Positions 52,214 to 61,732 of a stretch of 64,000 bases of DNA are shown here, in pieces. Each line of letters starts with the position of its first letter. Within the stretch, counting starts at the first letter, position 1. The notes below the pieces were generated by a model. It made no database searches. It was not told the DNA's origin and saw only the letters and a list, made by a program, of their open reading frames with translations. The position numbers and the translations under genes were made by a program. Source of the stretch: Chryseobacterium sp. G0186 (lineage in GTDB: Bacteria > Bacteroidota > Bacteroidia > Flavobacteriales > Weeksellaceae); NCBI RefSeq assembly GCF_003815675.1, contig NZ_CP033918.1, positions 2,294,001 to 2,358,000 of the forward strand, read 5' to 3'.

Positions 52214-53071
52214 CTATTCCTCTTCATTCTTATTCGTATTTCCATTTTTATCCATTTTCACATCAATATTAATGGCAGGCGCTGCAATTGTCATCTTCAT
52301 CCAGTCTCCATAAAATTCTCTTATAAATCCTGTCCTGAACAAAGCAGCACTGATTTTAATATTTCCATTGAATTCCTTTAAAAACTGAATTCCAATAAAA
52401 AATTTACCCTGAACCCAGATATTTTTATCATTGACATCCAATGTATAGGTTCCATCTTTAATCATATCTTCAGTAAGTTCAACCGTGATTTCTTCTTCCA
52501 GAATATTCTTATCCGGAAAACCGTTTTTCTCACTGTAAATACTGTATCGCATCAGGACCGGCTCAGTGGAAGTATAACGTGCAATATTCAGATTAATATT
52601 TTTAATTTTAGATCTTTTCTTTGCATTAAATTCCAGGGCTGTTTCTCCCAGAAAATCATTTTTCCCCATTGCCGGATTCACAGAGTACAGAACACTTTTT
52701 GTCTTTGTATTTACGCCCCAGTTCTTATCTACCAGTTTTTTAGGTTTAATAGTGACCTCTTTAATATTTTTAATTTTTTCTTTTAAAAATATCTTCTGCT
52801 GATCATGCTTCTTAAAATCCTGTACGGTTTCTACATACAGCTCATAGCCGGGTACTTCAATCTTTACCATTTGCTGTGGGTCCAGGCTGGAGAGGTCTAT
52901 TGAAAAATTTCCTTTTTCATCGGAAATAGTCCCATTGGTTTTCTTTTCAATTCCTATTTTCACATAAGGAATAGAATGATTTTCGTTCTTAGAAATAATG
53001 GTCCCGGAAATGACCTGTGCATTCAAGCCTACTGCTATAAAAAGAAAGAGTAAGGCATTAATTTTTTTCAT
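52214..53071 (-). CDS. Secreted carboxypeptidase-regulatory-like domain protein
   Basis: The protein has 285 residues from ATG 53071, at a signal peptide (MKKINALLFLFIAVGLNAQ). The N-terminal domain (about 20-95: VISGTIISKNENHSIPYVKIG, NGTISDEKGNFSIDLSSL) is of the CarboxypepD_reg-like type used as a stem in TonB receptors and surface proteins. The remainder (about 110-260) is beta-rich without known motif, and the tail is Asn/Lys/Glu-rich. The function is unknown; it is probably envelope-associated. Confidence 0.75.
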   Translation of the reverse strand: MKKINALLFLFIAVGLNAQVISGTIISKNENHSIPYVKIGIEKKTNGTISDEKGNFSIDLSSLDPQQMVKIEVPGYELYVETVQDFKKHDQQKIFLKEKIKNIKEVTIKPKKLVDKNWGVNTKTKSVLYSVNPAMGKNDFLGETALEFNAKKRSKIKNINLNIARYTSTEPVLMRYSIYSEKNGFPDKNILEEEITVELTEDMIKDGTYTLDVNDKNIWVQGKFFIGIQFLKEFNGNIKISAALFRTGFIREFYGDWMKMTIAAPAINIDVKMDKNGNTNKNEEE

Positions 53072-53206
53072 GTTAAAAGTTTGATGCAAACTTATCCATT
53101 TTGCATGGCCAACACTCATAATACCTTATTAAATTTAATCTTCTTTTAGTTAAAATTATTTTAAAAAAAACCATTTTGAAACAATACTTCTAAAGTCTCC
53201 CTATTC

Positions 53207-53719
53207 TTACAACACATTCATGATCTCCTCCCATGAATTTACTCTTTGGTAGCTTTCATTTTCTATCAGTTCATTATGTGGTTGTGTAAAGATCAGTCTG
53301 TCTCCCGAAAAGTGATCTAAATTCTTCGGGTAATCATCAATCATCACATCTCCCGTCACTACTCTTTTACTTCCGCAAAGAACAATCTGTTCCCACGTAA
53401 TGAATGGAAAATGCTCTGCCAGCCAGTCGTATTTTTCCCTTAAACTGTTTGGAAATTCCATTCCTGCCGACACAATGTAAAGCTCATATTTATTATTCAG
53501 ATATTCCATTGCTTCACGGCTCCCTTTCATTACGGGTAATGTTCGGAAAAACCCCACTTCATTAACGTGCTTTTTACCGTTAGGAAATGCTTCCAATTCA
53601 GGTTTTCCTGTCAGCGTATCAACTTCTATATTTCTTCCTGTATCTCTTTTTTCAAATTCCACTAACTGATGATACACATCTGCCATTACGCCATCCATAT
53701 CCACAATCACTTTTTTCAT
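53207..53719 (-). CDS. 5'(3')-deoxyribonucleotidase-like HAD phosphatase
   Basis: The protein has 170 residues. HAD motif I is VDMDGVMAD (residues 6-14), motif II is in YIVSAGMEFPN, the Lys of motif III is in GSKRVVTG, and motif IV is VMIDDYPKNL. The sequence matches the NT5C-type nucleotidase family, which dephosphorylates deoxyribonucleoside monophosphates; a house-cleaning role in dNTP balance is plausible. A single gene. Confidence 0.88.
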   Translation of the reverse strand: MKKVIVDMDGVMADVYHQLVEFEKRDTGRNIEVDTLTGKPELEAFPNGKKHVNEVGFFRTLPVMKGSREAMEYLNNKYELYIVSAGMEFPNSLREKYDWLAEHFPFITWEQIVLCGSKRVVTGDVMIDDYPKNLDHFSGDRLIFTQPHNELIENESYQRVNSWEEIMNVL

Positions 53720-53866
53720 ACTCCTATTCAGATTTTTTATTATTTGTTATTTATCTTATCAAATTTACCGAATAGTTTTCTCAGACAGTGGACACAGTTT
53801 ATTAAAAAATTATAAATATTCATTTTTATAGAAGAGGTTGCAGAAAGTTTTATGGTTACATTTTCG

Positions 53867-53874
53867 TATTTTTG
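53867..53874 (+). promoter_or_regulatory. -7 promoter element of the ABC-F gene
   Basis: TATTTTTG fits TAnnTTTG, 39 nt upstream of the ATG. Confidence 0.45.
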
Positions 53875-53913
53875 CCGTTCAATTCAAAATTAAAATCAAA
53901 CCATTAATTTCCA

Positions 53914-55812
53914 ATGAATTACGTTTCTGCAGAAAATCTTACCAAATCCTACGGCATCAAGGTTTTGTTTGAAAACATTTCCTTTCACATCAATGAGGGA
54001 GACAAAATTGCTATTGTTGCCAAAAATGGAAGTGGAAAATCTACTCTTCTGAAAATTTTAATGGGTAAAGAAATTGCAGACAGCGGCACTGCGATCATAA
54101 ACAAGGATATCCAGGTGGTTTTATTTGACCAGGAGATCGATTATGATCCGAATCTCAACATTGAGGAGTTTATGATGACCCTTAATTCTGCACCTATTCT
54201 GGCTCTAAAGAATTACCATAAATCTCTTCATTCTACCGATAATGACTTTATTGAAAAAGCATTAGCTGACATGGAAGCTCACAAAGCCTGGGATCTTGAA
54301 AATGAAATGAAGCAGATTCTTTCTCAACTTAAGATTACAGATCTTGAAGCAAAAATGGGAACGCTTTCAGGAGGTCAGATCAAACGTGTGGCACTGGCAA
54401 AATTGCTAACAGAAACCAGAGCTGAACACAGACATACCTTATTGATTATGGATGAGCCTACCAACCACCTTGATGTAGATATGGTGGAATGGCTTGAGAA
54501 CTATCTGAATAAGGCAAAAATTACTTTACTTCTTGTTACCCACGACCGATATTTCCTTGACGGTGTTTGTGATATTATCTGGGAAATGGAGGACGGAAAC
54601 CTTTATTTTCACAATGGTTCATATGCCACGTATCTTGAAAACAAAATGATCCGTGAGGACAATCTGAATGCAACCATAGATAAAGCAAACAACCTTTACA
54701 GAAAGGAATTGGAATGGATGCGAAGACAACCGAAAGCAAGAACTACAAAGTCTAAAAGCAGAATTGATTCATTCTACGAGACCGAAAAAGTAGCCAAAAC
54801 CGATACCAGAAAGCAAGGCCTGGAGCTGGATTTTGAAATGAAGCGTTTGGGAAATAAAATTCTTGAACTGAAGAATATTGATAAAAGCTTTGGAAATAAG
54901 GTTTTGCTAAAAGATTTCAGTTACCAGTTTCAACGTGGTGAAAAAGTGGGAATCATTGGAAAAAACGGAGCCGGAAAATCTACTCTCCTTAATATCATCC
55001 AAGGATTGGAAAAATTTGACAAAGGTGAAATTGAAACGGGAGAAACCATCTCCTTTGGATATTTTGCCCAAAAAGGTCTTACCTATAAAGAGGATGAGCG
55101 TGTCATTGATTTTATCAAAGAGATTGCAGAATATTATCCTTTAGCTAATGGGAAAAGTCTTTCTGCATCACAGTTTCTAAGATTATTTTTATTTGATGAT
55201 CAAACGCAGTACTCTCCTATTTCAAAGTTATCCGGAGGTGAAAAAAGAAGATTGCACCTGATGTATATTCTTTACCAGAATCCTAACTTCCTGATTTTTG
55301 ATGAACCTACCAATGACCTGGATCTTCCTACATTGACGGTTCTTGAAAACTTTCTTCAACAATTCCAGGGATCCTTAATTATTGTTTCCCACGACAGATA
55401 TTTCATGGACAGAATTGTAGATCATGTCCTTGCTTTTGAAGGGGATGGAAAAATAAGGGATTTCGTAGGAACCTTCTCAGAATATCGTGAAGCAAAAAGC
55501 CGTGAGGATGCTTTGGAAAAAAATTCTACTATAAAGCCTGAACCTGTTAAGGAAACTGTTGCTGCTCCGGAAATTACCCAGTCATCTAATAATTCTCCCA
55601 AAAGAAAATTATCTTTTAAGGAACAAAGAGAATTGGAAACCATTGAAAAAGAAATGCCTGAACTGGAAGTACAGCGTACCAAAATTTTAGAACAATTGAA
55701 TAATGAAGCCGACTATGAAAAGATAGCCAAGCTTTCTGCCGAGCTGGAAACAGTTTCCGAGAAACTTGAAAATCATGAAATGAGATGGCTTGAATTACAG
55801 GAAAGTCTATAA
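53914..55812 (+). CDS. ABC-F family ATPase (Uup-like)
   Basis: The protein has 632 residues with two ATPase domains and no membrane segment. Domain 1: Walker A AKNGSGKST (36-44; the usual first Gly is Ala), LSGGQIKRVALAKLL, LLIMDEPTNHLD. Domain 2: GKNGAGKST, LSGGEKRRLHLMYIL, FLIFDEPTNDLD. The inter-domain linker (about 245-300) is rich in Arg/Lys, and the C-terminal about 70 residues form a coiled coil (FKEQRELETIEKEMPELEVQ), as in Uup. Such proteins act on the ribosome; a precise role, including antibiotic resistance, is not implied. Confidence 0.9.
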   Translation: MNYVSAENLTKSYGIKVLFENISFHINEGDKIAIVAKNGSGKSTLLKILMGKEIADSGTAIINKDIQVVLFDQEIDYDPNLNIEEFMMTLNSAPILALKNYHKSLHSTDNDFIEKALADMEAHKAWDLENEMKQILSQLKITDLEAKMGTLSGGQIKRVALAKLLTETRAEHRHTLLIMDEPTNHLDVDMVEWLENYLNKAKITLLLVTHDRYFLDGVCDIIWEMEDGNLYFHNGSYATYLENKMIREDNLNATIDKANNLYRKELEWMRRQPKARTTKSKSRIDSFYETEKVAKTDTRKQGLELDFEMKRLGNKILELKNIDKSFGNKVLLKDFSYQFQRGEKVGIIGKNGAGKSTLLNIIQGLEKFDKGEIETGETISFGYFAQKGLTYKEDERVIDFIKEIAEYYPLANGKSLSASQFLRLFLFDDQTQYSPISKLSGGEKRRLHLMYILYQNPNFLIFDEPTNDLDLPTLTVLENFLQQFQGSLIIVSHDRYFMDRIVDHVLAFEGDGKIRDFVGTFSEYREAKSREDALEKNSTIKPEPVKETVAAPEITQSSNNSPKRKLSFKEQRELETIEKEMPELEVQRTKILEQLNNEADYEKIAKLSAELETVSEKLENHEMRWLELQESL

Positions 55813-55826
55813 AGCTATACATTAGG

Positions 55827-55900
55827 TTTGAGGGTCTTAGGGTTTGAGAGTAGTAAGTTTTTTTCACTCTTTCACACTCAAACCCTCCTACTCTCAAACT
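55827..55900. repeat. Nested inverted repeat of GTTTGAG units
   Basis: Left units at about 55827-55833 and 55842-55853, right units at 55877-55886 and 55888-55899. GTTTGAGAGTAG and CTACTCTCAAAC are perfect complements (12 bp); AGGGTTTGAG and CTCAAACCCT likewise (10 bp), so two foldings compete. It lies between the convergent ABC-F and Gfo/Idh genes and may act as a terminator for both. Confidence 0.6.
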
Positions 55901-55925
55901 CTCTTACCTCATTAGCAACTCTTCT

Positions 55926-56981
55926 TTATAATTCAATCACCTTTTCTTCTCTGCTACTTTCCAGTGATGCATCTATAATCTTCATATTCTGAATAATTTC
56001 TTTTCCCGGAGACGGTAGAGGATATCCAAAAACGATGTGTTCATAGATTTGCTGGTAGTAATCCATGTAGTTTCCGGCTTCGCTTGAGGTTTGTATTCTT
56101 TTTGTTTCAGAATTTTCATTTAGAATATTTAGAATCCCGTCCGCCTCTTTCAATGGCTGCATCCATTCTTTGCCATAAACAGGAATGGCTCCGGCAACCA
56201 ATTCATTTTCCTGATTATCTGTTCTTTCCTGCAAAAAGCTTCCTCTATCTCCGTGAATCGTATAGGCATAATGAGCTTCTTTACTAAACACAGAAGATTT
56301 CAGCCTTACTCTTAAATCATTTTTGTAAAAAAGTAAGATTTCAAAATAATCATTCGCGAATTCTATCCCTTTCATGGAAAACACATCTGCAAAAAGTTTT
56401 TCAGGATAACCGAAATACTGTACAGCCTGATCGACAAGGTGTGAACCAAGGTCATGAAGAGAACCTGAACCTATCTGATCTGGATTTTCCTTATGCTGTT
56501 TTCCACTTGGCGTCGTTCGGAATCTGTCAAAACGGATTTCTGCCTCCTTGATGTTCCCCAGTTTTCTTTCATTTACAACCTTTTGCACCTGTAGGAAATC
56601 ACGATCAAATCTCCTGTTCTGATATACACTCAGGAACAACCCCTTATCTTCGGCAAGCTTTACCAACTCCTCAGCTTCTGCTACATTTACAGTAAATGGT
56701 TTTTCAACAACAATATTTTTCCCTGCCTCCAGAGCTTTTTTAGCATATTCATAATGGGTCTGAACCGGCGTATTGATAATCACCAATTCAATCTCTTTAC
56801 TTTGAAGCATATCTTCCACTGAACGATAAATGGTTGCCTCAGGATATTTTTCTTTAGACTCTTCCTTACTTCTTTCTACCACAGCAGAAATAAAAAACCC
56901 CGGATGTTCTTTTAAAAAGGGAGCATGAAACACCTTTCCACTCATTCCAAAGGCACAAAGCCCTACTCTTACCAATTGCAT
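55926..56981 (-). CDS. Gfo/Idh/MocA-family oxidoreductase
   Basis: The protein has 351 residues from ATG 56981; the longer frame to 57035 has no merit. The Rossmann start VRVGLCAFGMSGKVFHAPFL is the variant seen in the YdgJ-like branch. The EKP motif is in IVVEKPFTVN, with the C-terminal domain's ADVFSMKGIEFANDYFEILLFY and DLGSHLVDQAVQYFG upstream of it. It is an NAD(P)-dependent dehydrogenase of a sugar or polyol; the substrate is unknown. It lies divergent from the siderophore receptor but is probably unrelated. Confidence 0.88.
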   Translation of the reverse strand: MQLVRVGLCAFGMSGKVFHAPFLKEHPGFFISAVVERSKEESKEKYPEATIYRSVEDMLQSKEIELVIINTPVQTHYEYAKKALEAGKNIVVEKPFTVNVAEAEELVKLAEDKGLFLSVYQNRRFDRDFLQVQKVVNERKLGNIKEAEIRFDRFRTTPSGKQHKENPDQIGSGSLHDLGSHLVDQAVQYFGYPEKLFADVFSMKGIEFANDYFEILLFYKNDLRVRLKSSVFSKEAHYAYTIHGDRGSFLQERTDNQENELVAGAIPVYGKEWMQPLKEADGILNILNENSETKRIQTSSEAGNYMDYYQQIYEHIVFGYPLPSPGKEIIQNMKIIDASLESSREEKVIEL

Positions 56982-57123
56982 ATATTTTATTTTTAAACAA
57001 ATATATTCATAAAAAACTCCTGATACATCCATCAACAGGAACCATAGAAATAATCCATTTATTGTCTCAAAAAAAATATGACAAAAATCATTTATTAATT
57101 TTTATTCATTCTAAACAAATACT

Positions 57124-57131
57124 TACATTTG
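57124..57131 (+). promoter_or_regulatory. -7 promoter element of the siderophore receptor gene
   Basis: TACATTTG fits TAnnTTTG, 34 nt upstream of the ATG. An iron-regulator site would be expected nearby, but I cannot identify one with confidence. Confidence 0.5.
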
Positions 57132-57165
57132 CGCCTTATTTAAAACTGTTCTACATAAAAATAAA

Positions 57166-59403
57166 ATGAAAAGACAACTACTTTCTTTAGGTCTTCTATT
57201 TGCCGCTATTTCAGTGAGTTCACAAATGAAAAATGCTGAAGCGGATACTATCAGAACCCAAACCATTGAAGACATTAATCTTCATAAAACAGGAAATCCT
57301 AACCAGGCGAGGTCATTATCTACAAAGTCCAACTTGACGGTAATGGAAAATCCACAGCCTATTGCGATCGTTACTCATGAAATTATTGAGCAACAGCAAG
57401 CAAAACAGCTGAGTGATGTTCTTCAAAACGTAAACGGAATGTATGTTACTTCCTCAAGAGGAAATTCACAAGACAGCTTTGGTGGACGTGGTTTTATCTT
57501 AGGAAATGACAATATTTTCAAGAATGGAACAAGGGTAAATAGTGGAGTTTTCCCTGAAGTAAGTGGCCTGGAAAGAGTAGAAGTTTTAAAAGGAGCCAAT
57601 GCTATGCTTTTTGGTAATGCAGCGGCAGGAGGTATTATCAATATGATCACCAAGAAACCTAAGTTCAATTTTGGTGGAAGTATTGGATTAAATGCAGGAA
57701 GCTGGAATTCCTACAAACCAACTGTTGATATTTATGGACCTTTATCTAAAAATATTGCATTCAGAATAAATGGAGCATATGAATATGCTGAGAGCTTCAG
57801 AGATGTTGTAGAGTCTGAAAAATATTATTTCAACCCTTCATTCTTATTCAATATAAGCCCTAAATCCCAATTAATTGTTGAGGCAGATTATCTTAAGAAT
57901 AATTTCACTCCGGACTTTGGCCTTGGAACGATCACAAATCCTGATGGAAGCTACAAGATAAATGACTTATTGCCTAATAATGCTTTCTTAGGTGCAGACT
58001 GGCAGTATCAAAACGTAGAACAAGTTTCAACCAATGTAACTTTCAATCATCAATTTAATGACAGATGGACATTAAATACGGTTGCATCATTTCAAAGTTA
58101 TACAAAAGATTACTATTCAACAGAAAGAGTACAGTGGTCATATGACAAACCCAACAACCGATATTTTTGGGCTAGACCATTGAACAAAACATTCAATGAA
58201 CAAAATTATACTTCATTACAGGTAAATATTAATGGAGAGTTCAATACCGGAAAAATTAATCATAAAGTTCTAATTGGTACAGATGGAGACTATGGAGTTC
58301 AGAATAACTACACCTATACCAACCCTACTTCATATGGAACTAATGGTAATACCTCTGCCACTAACAATAACATCTATTTAGGTGATCCATCAAGCTGGGC
58401 GAGTGGCAAAATACCTGACGCTTCTTTAAAAGACAGAACAAGAATTCCTGCACAAAGATTTGGTATTTACGTTCAGGATTTCATCAGTCTTACAAAGCAA
58501 TTTAAAGTAATTGCCGGTTTAAGATGGTCTTATTTGGAAACAATGACCAATACCAAAAATACATTTGCAAATAACCAAGGAGATGTAGATCAAAAAAATA
58601 CGGCTATATCAGACAGAGCATTTTCACCAAAAGCTGGTTTAGTCTACATGCCAAATGATAACCTTTCTGTATTTGCAACCTATACCAACTCCTTTGCTCA
58701 GAATACAGGAAAAGATATTTATGAGCAAGCATTAAAACCTACCACTATTGATCAGTATGAAGTAGGTGTAAAGAAAAATTTCTGGAATAATGCTTTAGCT
58801 GTTAACCTAACTGCTTATCAGATTATTTATAATAATTATTATCAAACAGCTCCTCAACTAGCAAACGGACAGGCAAATTCAGATTCATTCTATAAAGAAT
58901 TTGCAGGGAAAATGAGAAGCCGTGGAGTTGAATTGGATATTACCGGAAACCCAACAGAAAACCTTTCCATTATCGGAGGTTTCTCTTACAACAATTCTGT
59001 ATACCTAGATACCCCTGATAATTTCGGATATGTTGAAAAGCAAAGACTGGTAAGAACTCCGGCTACTACAGCCAATGCTTCAGTATTCTATAAGTTTACG
59101 AGATTTGCAAAAGGCCTAAAAGTAGGTGCAGGAGCTTACTTCATTGGAGATAGATTAGCAGGATGGAATGATACCAAAAATGGTTCTACAGGCTTGGGTG
59201 CAAGAAATGGAATCAGTAGATCATTTGCATTAAAGGATTATACTACCGTAATGGTATCTGTAGGATATGAGTGGAAAAAATTCTCTATCCAAGGAAAGGT
59301 GGGGAACTTGTTTAATGTAGAGAACTATAACGTTCACGAGAACTATTCGGTGAACCCGATTATGCCAAGAAATTATTATTTTACACTGACGTACAAACTG
59401 TAG
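57166..59403 (+). CDS. TonB-dependent siderophore receptor
   Basis: The protein has 745 residues. Signal peptide MKRQLLSLGLLFAAISVSSQ. Plug domain at about 55-190 (IAIVTHEIIEQQQAKQLSDV, LQNVNGMYVTSSRGN, RGFILGNDNIFKNGTRV, VEVLKGANAMLFGNAAAGG), the pattern of siderophore receptors of the FhuA/FpvA kind. The barrel ends in MPRNYYFTLTYKL. It imports ferric siderophore across the outer membrane, powered by TonB. A PepSY-type membrane protein follows after a hairpin; together they look like an iron-uptake unit. The siderophore itself is not predictable. Confidence 0.92.
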   Translation: MKRQLLSLGLLFAAISVSSQMKNAEADTIRTQTIEDINLHKTGNPNQARSLSTKSNLTVMENPQPIAIVTHEIIEQQQAKQLSDVLQNVNGMYVTSSRGNSQDSFGGRGFILGNDNIFKNGTRVNSGVFPEVSGLERVEVLKGANAMLFGNAAAGGIINMITKKPKFNFGGSIGLNAGSWNSYKPTVDIYGPLSKNIAFRINGAYEYAESFRDVVESEKYYFNPSFLFNISPKSQLIVEADYLKNNFTPDFGLGTITNPDGSYKINDLLPNNAFLGADWQYQNVEQVSTNVTFNHQFNDRWTLNTVASFQSYTKDYYSTERVQWSYDKPNNRYFWARPLNKTFNEQNYTSLQVNINGEFNTGKINHKVLIGTDGDYGVQNNYTYTNPTSYGTNGNTSATNNNIYLGDPSSWASGKIPDASLKDRTRIPAQRFGIYVQDFISLTKQFKVIAGLRWSYLETMTNTKNTFANNQGDVDQKNTAISDRAFSPKAGLVYMPNDNLSVFATYTNSFAQNTGKDIYEQALKPTTIDQYEVGVKKNFWNNALAVNLTAYQIIYNNYYQTAPQLANGQANSDSFYKEFAGKMRSRGVELDITGNPTENLSIIGGFSYNNSVYLDTPDNFGYVEKQRLVRTPATTANASVFYKFTRFAKGLKVGAGAYFIGDRLAGWNDTKNGSTGLGARNGISRSFALKDYTTVMVSVGYEWKKFSIQGKVGNLFNVENYNVHENYSVNPIMPRNYYFTLTYKL

Positions 59404-59430
59404 AATTAAATACATAATTACTTCTTTATT

Positions 59431-59466
59431 AAAAGTGGAAGTTGCATTTCTGCAGCTTCCACTTTT
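59431..59466 (+). terminator. Hairpin between the receptor and the PepSY-type gene
   Basis: AAAAGTGGAAG (59431-59441) pairs with CTTCCACTTTT (59456-59466). The T-run is only four long, so partial read-through into the next gene is possible. Confidence 0.65.
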
Positions 59467-59492
59467 GAAATTTAAAAACAAAACAATACGAT

Positions 59493-60008
59493 ATGGATAA
59501 GATTAAAGACACGAGAAGTTTCATGAGAATTACACACCGCTATCTGGGGTATTTTCTAGCCGGTATTATGGCTGTGTATGCGGTAAGTGGAATCATTTTG
59601 GTTTACAGAGACACAGATTTTCTAAAGAGCGAAAAAAAGTATGAAAAGACTCTTTCTGCAAACCTTTCTGAAAAAGAACTGAAAAAGGAATTGAAAATGA
59701 AAGGTCTTGAAGTAGAAAAAACTGAAGGAACCGTTCTTCACTTTAAGCAGGGAACTTATGATTCAGCAACGGGAAAAGCAAAATACTCGAAAAAAGAGCT
59801 TCCTTTTGTGCTGGATAAGATGGTTTCTCTTCACAAATCACAGTCTAAAGATGCCATAGCTCCTCTAAGTGTATTTTTCGGAGTTGCTCTTTTCTTTTTT
59901 GTGATTTCAAGTTTCTGGATGTTTAATCCTAAGACAAAAGCTTTCAAACGCGGAATTAAATTTACCATTGCTGGCCTTATTATCTCTGTGATTCTTTTGT
60001 TTATTTAA
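59493..60008 (+). CDS. PepSY-associated membrane protein, probable iron-uptake partner
   Basis: The protein has 171 residues. The N-terminal part (MRITHRYLGYFLAGIMAVYAVSGIIL, split over about 11-37) is a His-bearing first helix as in PepSY_TM proteins. A periplasmic lysine-rich segment of about 70 residues and two further helices follow (PLSVFFGVALFFFVISSFWM, FTIAGLIISVILLFI). It is shorter than typical PepSY reductases of over 350 residues, resembling only one half. It lies 89 bp after the siderophore receptor; a role in reducing or releasing iron is inferred from context. Confidence 0.75.
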   Translation: MDKIKDTRSFMRITHRYLGYFLAGIMAVYAVSGIILVYRDTDFLKSEKKYEKTLSANLSEKELKKELKMKGLEVEKTEGTVLHFKQGTYDSATGKAKYSKKELPFVLDKMVSLHKSQSKDAIAPLSVFFGVALFFFVISSFWMFNPKTKAFKRGIKFTIAGLIISVILLFI

Positions 60009-60309
60009 TAAAAAGGGAGACAAGAAGTACTATTATATTGCTTATATCTGTTTTTATTTAATATCATTCAATTAAAAAAAAAAAGAAATAAGATTTTTTT
60101 AAACTTAAGCAACTTCTTTCTTCCAACTTTCACCTTCAATTATTTATCATTACAGAATCAACAATTATATTGTTAAAAAATTGAAATATATCTCACTCAT
60201 AATCTTAACATTAATTTAGAAAAATTACCTAAAATTAAGAGTCTGGCACATTTATTGTTTTTTCTATAATTCGTGAATAATAAACATTTAATTATTAAAA
60301 TAATAAATT
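60009..60309. other. Intergenic stretch without a recognisable gene
   Basis: About 300 bp of AT-rich DNA; no gene or strong hairpin seen. The promoter of the next gene must lie here, but no clean TAnnTTTG is visible. Confidence 0.4.
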
Positions 60310-60903
60310 ATGAAAAAACTTATTTTATCAGGAGTATTAGCGATAGCAGGATTAACAGCAACTGCAAACGCTCAGATTCAGAAAGGTAATTGGATGGTTG
60401 GAAGCAGCTTGGTAACAAGTAATTTTGGATTAAATACAGGAGGTGGATACCAAATTAACCTACAACCAAAAGGAGCTTATTTCATTGAAGATAACGTTGC
60501 TGTTGGAGGATATGTAAATTTAGGTATTGGAAAATCTTCTAAAGAGTCAAGTACTAGGTTTGATTATGGTGTAGGTGCTTTAGGACGTTATTATCTTTCT
60601 CCAGGAGAGCAAGGTGTTAATAACTTATTACACCATGGAAGATGGTTCTTCGAAGGTAACTTAGGTGTTGGTGGTTATTCTATCAGCAAAGGAGGTAACT
60701 CTACTACAGGTCTTGACTTTGGTGCCGGACCAGGTTATTCTTACTTCATCACTCCAAATATTGGTCTAGAAGGTTTAGTAAAATATGCTGGTGTTACTGG
60801 TTTCGGAAACACTGGTTTAACATCTAACATTACTTTTAACCTAGGATTTAGTATTTATTTACCAACTTCTAAAGCTAAGCAAGTTGTTAATGATGTAAAG
60901 TAA
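60310..60903 (+). CDS. Small outer-membrane beta-barrel protein (OmpX-like)
   Basis: The protein has 197 residues. Signal peptide MKKLILSGVLAIAGLTATANA. The body shows eight-strand-type alternation (WMVGSSLVTSNFGL, YFIEDNVAVGGYVNLGIG, WFFEGNLGVGGYSISKG, FITPNIGLEGLVKYAG), ending in ITFNLGFSIYLP, typical of OMP_b-brl porin-like proteins in Bacteroidota. Its codons favour highly used ones, with little variation, suggesting strong expression; this is an impression without counting. A perfect terminator follows. Confidence 0.82.
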   Translation: MKKLILSGVLAIAGLTATANAQIQKGNWMVGSSLVTSNFGLNTGGGYQINLQPKGAYFIEDNVAVGGYVNLGIGKSSKESSTRFDYGVGALGRYYLSPGEQGVNNLLHHGRWFFEGNLGVGGYSISKGGNSTTGLDFGAGPGYSYFITPNIGLEGLVKYAGVTGFGNTGLTSNITFNLGFSIYLPTSKAKQVVNDVK

Positions 60904-60929
60904 TCAATCGCTTTATATATTATAAATTG

Positions 60930-60961
60930 AAATCGCCTCGAAAAATTTTTCGAGGCGATTT
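60930..60961. terminator. Perfect bidirectional terminator
   Basis: A 32-bp palindrome (core ATCGCCTCG/CGAGGCGAT around AAAAATTTTT), 27 bp after the OmpX-like gene and 40 bp before the end of the convergent peroxiredoxin gene. Confidence 0.88.
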
Positions 60962-61000
60962 TCGTACAAATTAAAACTAAACTATAAAAAATCAAATAAA

Positions 61001-61636
61001 TCAAATATTAGGTTGAGGAGTATATCTTAAATAGGGCTTTATTTCTGTCACTCCTTTCGGAAATATTTTTCTGGCTTCTTCCGTAGAGATTGTTGGAGGA
61101 ATAATCACATCATCTCCATATTCCCAATTAACAGGAGTGGCTACCTGATGCTTATCTGCAAGCTGTAAAGAATCTAAAACTCTTAGAATTTCATTAAAAT
61201 TTCTTCCGGTAGAAGCAGGATATGTAATAATAAGCCTTACTTTTTTGGCCGGGTCGATGATCAATAGGGAGCGTACCGTGGCAGTAGCTGAAGCATTAGG
61301 ATGAATAAAATCATATAATTCTGAAATTTTGCTGTCTTTATCAGCAATAATGGGAAACTGTACTTTCGTATTTTGGGTTTCATTAATATCCTTAACCCAA
61401 TGTTGATGATCTTCTACTCCATCTACACTTAAAGCAATAGCCTTTGTATTCCTTTCGGCAAATTCTGACTGCAATTTTGAGGTATATCCAAGCTCTGTAG
61501 TGCAAACAGGGGTATAATCTGCCGGATGTGAAAATAAAATTCCCCAATCGTTCCCCAGATAGTCATAAAAATTAATATCACCTAAAGAGGTTTCTGCCTG
61601 AAAGTTGGGTGCTGTATCTCCTAGTTTGATTGACAT
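61001..61636 (-). CDS. 1-Cys peroxiredoxin (Prx6 family)
   Basis: The protein has 211 residues. The peroxidatic Cys is in HPADYTPVCTTELG (about residue 45), and the Prx6-type extended C-terminus (TPVNWEYGDDVIIPP, IFPKGVTEIKPYLRYTPQP) is complete. No second Cys is found, so an external reductant is needed. It reduces hydrogen peroxide and organic hydroperoxides in the cytoplasm. A single gene; divergent from the MscS gene with 96 bp between starts. Confidence 0.93.
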   Translation of the reverse strand: MSIKLGDTAPNFQAETSLGDINFYDYLGNDWGILFSHPADYTPVCTTELGYTSKLQSEFAERNTKAIALSVDGVEDHQHWVKDINETQNTKVQFPIIADKDSKISELYDFIHPNASATATVRSLLIIDPAKKVRLIITYPASTGRNFNEILRVLDSLQLADKHQVATPVNWEYGDDVIIPPTISTEEARKIFPKGVTEIKPYLRYTPQPNI

Positions 61637-61732
61637 AGTATTTAGTGTTTGTTAGTCTACAAATTTAGTAGACTTTTTAAAACTAACAAAATTTTTGGAG
61701 AAAATTTATATCTTTAATGTAAAATTTTATTC

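Noticed and set aside
57080..57123. Fur-like box before the siderophore receptor
   Set aside because: A/T-rich half-sites exist (ATTCATTCTAAAC) but no palindrome good enough to call.
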